A DNA stretch of 8,214 bases from Nitrososphaerales archaeon. Lineage in GTDB: Archaea; Thermoproteota; Nitrososphaeria; Nitrososphaerales; Nitrososphaeraceae. The stretch covers positions 1 through 8,214 of the forward strand of contig JARBAV010000007.1 in assembly GCA_029237515.1 (NCBI GenBank). The letters run 5' to 3'. How positions within the stretch are numbered: the stretch's first letter is position 1; the number at the start of each line of letters is the position of its first letter. Positions 5,751 through 8,214 of the stretch are shown piece by piece. The position numbers and the translations under genes are program-made. The notes below the pieces were generated by a model. It made no database searches. It was not told the DNA's origin and saw only the letters and a list, made by a program, of their open reading frames with translations.

Positions 5751-5883
5751 ATTGAAATCCAAAGGTTAATCCTTAAGCGTATCTAGAGTCAAAGTGCTTC
5801 TTTTTTGAATAAATCCATTGTTGCGTAGTTCAATATACACTTTCTTTGACAAGGCCCAAGTTCGACAAGGGACGAATGATTAA

Positions 5884-5890
5884 TTTTTAA
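5884..5890 (+). promoter_or_regulatory. TATA-like box and Shine-Dalgarno-like GAGG of the SDR gene
   Basis: TTTTTAA (5884-5890) is centred about 32 bases upstream of ATG 5919. GAGG at 5910-5913 lies five bases before the ATG and could act as a ribosome binding site, supporting this start over the out-of-frame ATGs at 5900 and 5908. Confidence 0.4.
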
Positions 5891-5918
5891 CCTTGGAGCA
5901 TGGCTTTATGAGGCTGTA

Positions 5919-6770
5919 ATGAAATCCAATTATGATAAGTTCAAGAGGAAAATAGTCCTCATTACGGGTGCATCTGATGGTATTGGTAGACAAACTGCTT
6001 TAGATTTTGCTTCAGCAAGGGCGATGGTATTGATACTCGTTGCGCGTACAGATTCAAAGCTAGCCGAATTGGAGAGGATTATTAAAGAAGACAGATGGGC
6101 AGGACAAACCAAAGTTGTTCATTATTGCTGTGATGTGTCAAACAAGAAGGAAGTCTCAGAACTATTTCAAAAAGTCATTGATAGGTTCGGGTACGTTGAT
6201 ATTTTGGTAAATAACGCAGGGATCGGCATCTATGGCAAATTAGAAGACCAAACTGTAGAAGATGTGGAACTAGTCATGCGAACCAACTATCTGGGAACTG
6301 CATATTGTACCAAGGCCTTTCTCGCCCCTATGCTAAGTAGGCATTCTGGTCACATAGTGAATGTTGCATCCGTCGCAGGAAGTTTCGGAGTTGCAGGAAT
6401 GGCTGGTTATTGCGCTTCAAAGTACGCTATATTAGGATTTTCTGAATCGCTGTATCATGAACTACATGGTACGGGCGTTGGGATTACAGTAGTAAGCCCA
6501 ATTGGCGTAAAAACAAACTTTTTCAATCATTACTCATTTGGCCCAAGGAAGCCAAATTATTCTGGCTTCTTCCTGGAGTCTCGGGCCGTTTCAAAAGCGA
6601 TCCTTAAGGCATCTTGCTCAAGTCGCCTAGAGATTATTGTTCCCTTTTATGTTCGTGCAGGAGTATGGCTAAAACAAACTTTTCCATATTTGCTAAATCC
6701 TCTCGTAGGTTGGTTGTTTAGGCAGCAACTAAACAAATCAGTAAGATCTATGGGTGATAAGAGCAAATAA
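5919..6770 (+). CDS. Short-chain dehydrogenase/reductase (classical SDR)
   Basis: A complete 283-residue NAD(P)-dependent oxidoreductase with a Rossmann fold. Cofactor motif TGASDGIG (16-23); Arg43 after the second strand (VARTDSK) suggests NADPH preference; CDVS (71-74); NNAG (98-101); catalytic Asn123 (NYLG), Ser151 (NVAS), Tyr164 and Lys168 (YCASK) give the full tetrad. After the active site the usual PG turn is SPIG (193-196), followed by V-K-T. The C-terminal part (235-271) is hydrophobic and aromatic (IIVPFYVRAGVWLKQTFPYLL, PLVGWLFRQQ), as in SDRs that act on lipids or associate with membranes, but it is not a clear transmembrane helix. The substrate is unknown. The gene stands alone, with 385 bases before it beyond the PRC-barrel-like gene, and converges with the CcdA-like gene. 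Confidence 0.93.
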   Translation: MKSNYDKFKRKIVLITGASDGIGRQTALDFASARAMVLILVARTDSKLAELERIIKEDRWAGQTKVVHYCCDVSNKKEVSELFQKVIDRFGYVDILVNNAGIGIYGKLEDQTVEDVELVMRTNYLGTAYCTKAFLAPMLSRHSGHIVNVASVAGSFGVAGMAGYCASKYAILGFSESLYHELHGTGVGITVVSPIGVKTNFFNHYSFGPRKPNYSGFFLESRAVSKAILKASCSSRLEIIVPFYVRAGVWLKQTFPYLLNPLVGWLFRQQLNKSVRSMGDKSK

Positions 6771-6883
6771 CATGAGGCATAATTCTAGCGACAACAGCTT
6801 TCAATATAAATCTCACCTAGCAAGTTAAAGCCATGGAATTCCCAGGATGGAACTCTATGTACTTGGGTGAAGACCGAGGAAAT

Positions 6884-7258
6884 TTAAGCGCCAGCCACCA
6901 TTCTTTTGAGCTGTTGCTCCAAAGTACTGGACAAATCAATTCCTTTGGCCTGGGCCTTCCGCAAGAGCTCAGAATCGATATTCACGGTAACCTCATTAAA
7001 TGTTGATCGAGAAACTGCGGAATCGGGCTTTGAAGATGGGCCGTTTTCGGAATGAATATCCTCTCTAGTTTGCAATTGACTAGTCTTATCAGGACCCTTA
7101 TTCGCATTTTCCAGTTCTGCCTTTTCTGATGTGAACGTCTGATCCATTTTTTCAAGTTCATTCTCAGGCTGGATTTCATTCTTAATCATGTTCTCAACAT
7201 CATTTACACCTTTCTCTACCTCTTTTTTCTTCTTCTTAAAAAAAGACCCAAACCCCAC
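6884..7258 (-). CDS. Charged protein with C-terminal CcdA-antitoxin-like segment
   Basis: A 124-residue protein from a GTG start (7258), read MGFGSFFKKKKKEVEKG at the beginning. Residues 8-12 are five Lys and residues 13-85 are highly charged, low-complexity and probably disordered or partly coiled. The end, NEVTVNIDSELLRKAQAKGIDLSS (88-111) and TLEQQL (112-117), matches the pattern of CcdA-type antitoxins (VNID-L--KA---GI-LS-TLE--L), a ribbon-helix-helix-like DNA-binding segment. In true CcdA it lies at the N-terminus and is followed by a toxin-binding tail; here it is at the C-terminus and no CcdB-like gene is adjacent. It may be a DNA-binding or assembly protein. GAGG(T) lies about 12 bases upstream of GTG on the minus strand, and CTAAATATG (about 7299-7307) is a possible TATA box. 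The motif match is by memory, so moderate. Confidence 0.68.
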   Translation of the reverse strand: MGFGSFFKKKKKEVEKGVNDVENMIKNEIQPENELEKMDQTFTSEKAELENANKGPDKTSQLQTREDIHSENGPSSKPDSAVSRSTFNEVTVNIDSELLRKAQAKGIDLSSTLEQQLKRMVAGA

Positions 7259-7385
7259 TTTATACTATCTACCTCTATTCTTTCATAAAGAAATCCATCA
7301 TATTTAGGTAAATGGCGAAATTTGGGGACTTTTGCGATACAAAAATACTTGAACTAGGAGATTTTTTCTGTTATTCTCTAATTTG

Positions 7386-7391
7386 AAAAAA
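7386..7391 (-). terminator. Oligo-T terminator candidate after the roadblock-like gene
   Basis: Six A on the plus strand, read as six T on the minus strand, lie 15 bases beyond the TAG stop of the gene ending at 7407. This fits archaeal T-tract termination and separates it from the CcdA-like gene downstream. Confidence 0.4.
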
Positions 7392-7406
7392 GCATGGACG
7401 CGAGAT

Positions 7407-7760
7407 CTATTTTGCCTCTCTTCTCGCGCTATCAATTATTTTTGAATGATCCGCATCCACCTCTGTGGTTATATAAAGAATATGCTCTTCATCCAATGGC
7501 ATTGTTATTCTTTTGATCTTCTCGTATTCAGCCAGAACGTATTTACCTTTTCCTATCTTGGACTGAAGTGTGCTCCTGGTCTTCCAAGCGTTAACAGCCA
7601 ATTCCAAGGATTTTTTACTTTCATCTGGAGACAGCAGGTTCTCGACTCCTTGTCGATGATCGGAGTGCATGATTTTTCCGTTCAGGTCACATATGGTGAC
7701 CAACCTAATTCTCGGATCTAGATTCATTATTTTTTCGTGAATAGATTTGTAATCCATCAT
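7407..7760 (-). CDS. Roadblock/profilin-like protein, DUF6659-type
   Basis: About 117 residues from ATG 7760 (the next codon, 7757, is also ATG; an in-frame TTG at 7772 is a poorer start). The sequence runs DYKSIHEKIMNLDPRIRLVTICDLNG, then HRQGVENLLSPDESKKS, KTRSTLQSKIGKGKYVLAEYEKIKR, ITMPLDEEHILYITTEVDADHSKII. The first strand '..IRLVTICDLNGKI' and the central LLSP turn, the 'S-K-x-G-K' stretch and the late strand before the acidic end are, to my memory, the pattern of small roadblock-like sensor proteins numerous in Nitrososphaeria (DUF6659 in Pfam). It is cytosolic and of unknown ligand or partner; roadblock proteins often bind small GTPases or regulate signalling, which is not shown here. 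A possible TATA element CTTATTAG on the minus strand (7782-7789) lies about 25 bases before ATG 7760. Confidence 0.78.
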   Translation of the reverse strand: MMDYKSIHEKIMNLDPRIRLVTICDLNGKIMHSDHRQGVENLLSPDESKKSLELAVNAWKTRSTLQSKIGKGKYVLAEYEKIKRITMPLDEEHILYITTEVDADHSKIIDSARREAK

Positions 7761-7858
7761 GCAATAGAACAAAGATGCATCTAATAAGACTTGTTGACTA
7801 GATGTGGGCCTGAACTTTAGAATAGGGTGAAAATACTTTAAACCTTCTTATATTTTAC

Positions 7859-8214
7859 CTATTCTGCTCCGAGCAACCCTAACAAATCGAATTCTTCTGC
7901 CTCCGATGCTGCTGATGTGCTCCTCTTAAGCTGAGCAATCGAGATCAAATGACCATCGGGATCTTCCACTATTGTATGTTTGCCAAAAGGTTCTTCCCTG
8001 GGCTCCTTGAAGAACCTAACATTGTTTTCTTTAAGAAATTGCACCGTAGAGTCAATATCGCTTACCATAAACCCAACTAAAGTTCCTGTTCCCAATTTTG
8101 TGTCCTTACTGTTGACATTACTGCCGCCTTTACCCTTCTTTATTGCGTGTAATGATAAGGTCGTTTCTCGATTAAAAAATTCAACCCAATCTGGAGACTG
8201 AGTCTTAGTCTTAA
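7859..8214 (-). CDS. VOC/glyoxalase-fold protein, C-terminal part (5' end outside window)
   Basis: 117 residues are seen and the frame stays open to the right edge, so the true start lies outside; TTG 8095 is an internal codon. Motifs in order: SPDWVEFFNRETTLSLHAIKKG near the edge, then TGTLVGFMVSDIDSTVQFL, a turn RFFKEPREEPFGKHTIVEDP, DPDGHLISIAQL, and an acidic tail EAEEFDLLGLLGAE. The second half matches the vicinal-oxygen-chelate fold repeat (beta-alpha-beta-beta-beta). The usual last metal ligand, Glu in DPDG-x-L-I-E, is Ser here (DPDGHLIS), so classical glyoxalase I metal chemistry is doubtful and a binding or other role is possible. The His in SLHA may be a ligand in the first half. 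The 23-residue tail, ending in DLLGLLGAE, is unusual for the family. The family is secure and the substrate unknown. Confidence 0.82.
   Translation of the reverse strand, partial: KTKTQSPDWVEFFNRETTLSLHAIKKGKGGSNVNSKDTKLGTGTLVGFMVSDIDSTVQFLKENNVRFFKEPREEPFGKHTIVEDPDGHLISIAQLKRSTSAASEAEEFDLLGLLGAE

Noticed and set aside
7446..7721. 91-residue plus-strand frame opposite the roadblock-like gene
   Set aside because: The minus-strand gene matches a known archaeal pattern; this frame has none.
7980..8201. 73-residue plus-strand frame near the right end
   Set aside because: Antisense to the VOC-fold gene, which runs open to the window edge.
1..8214. CRISPR array, insertion sequence, prophage or integron
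   Set aside because: No regularly spaced repeats, no transposase or integrase frames and no long terminal inverted repeats were seen.

Overview
The window looks like chromosomal DNA of an ammonia-oxidising archaeon or close relative (Nitrososphaeria/Thaumarchaeota, probably Nitrososphaerales). The evidence is a roadblock-like small protein of a type I associate with this group (7407-7760), an MTH1187-type thiamine-binding protein, a small two-helix membrane protein with the NPDWTIYGS-type loop, a short PRC-barrel-like protein, AT-rich DNA, TATA-like boxes close to start codons, and oligo-T tracts instead of bacterial terminators. The genus cannot be fixed from this sequence. Coding density is low, with roughly two thirds of the bases in genes I trust.

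Layout from left to right. 1-776 (+): 3' part of an aldo/keto reductase cut by the window edge. 777-1276: a 500-base gap with small hairpins and T-tracts. 1277-1771 (-): a protein with three repeated CxxC...CxxC zinc-binding units, perhaps coupled to a doubtful small ORF (1771-1977). 2174-2701 (-): an unknown protein with a helical N-terminal half, a C-terminal alpha/beta domain and a His-rich tail. 3017-3268 (-): a small two-helix membrane protein. 3456-3818 (+): a thiamine-binding family protein. 3965-4573 (-): a two-helix membrane protein of the DUF4231/SLATT type. 4574-5185: mostly non-coding, with one weak small ORF. 5186-5533 (+): a PRC-barrel-like protein, converging with and overlapping a possible small gene at 5499-5750 (-). 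5919-6770 (+): a complete short-chain dehydrogenase/reductase. 6884-7258 (-): a charged protein ending in a CcdA-antitoxin-like segment. 7407-7760 (-): a roadblock-like (DUF6659-type) protein. 7859-8214 (-): the C-terminal part of a VOC/glyoxalase-fold protein, cut by the right edge.

The genes are mostly single transcription units on alternating strands with gaps of 100-600 bases, so no pathway or multigene cassette is evident. The clearest enzymes (aldo/keto reductase, SDR, VOC protein) are generic redox or small-molecule proteins and nothing shows that they act together. There is no tRNA, rRNA, CRISPR array, transposase or prophage gene. I do not see a convincing new multi-gene system. The most unusual items are the triple zinc-unit protein, the stand-alone SLATT-like gene, the CcdA-like domain without a toxin partner, and the His-tailed unknown protein.
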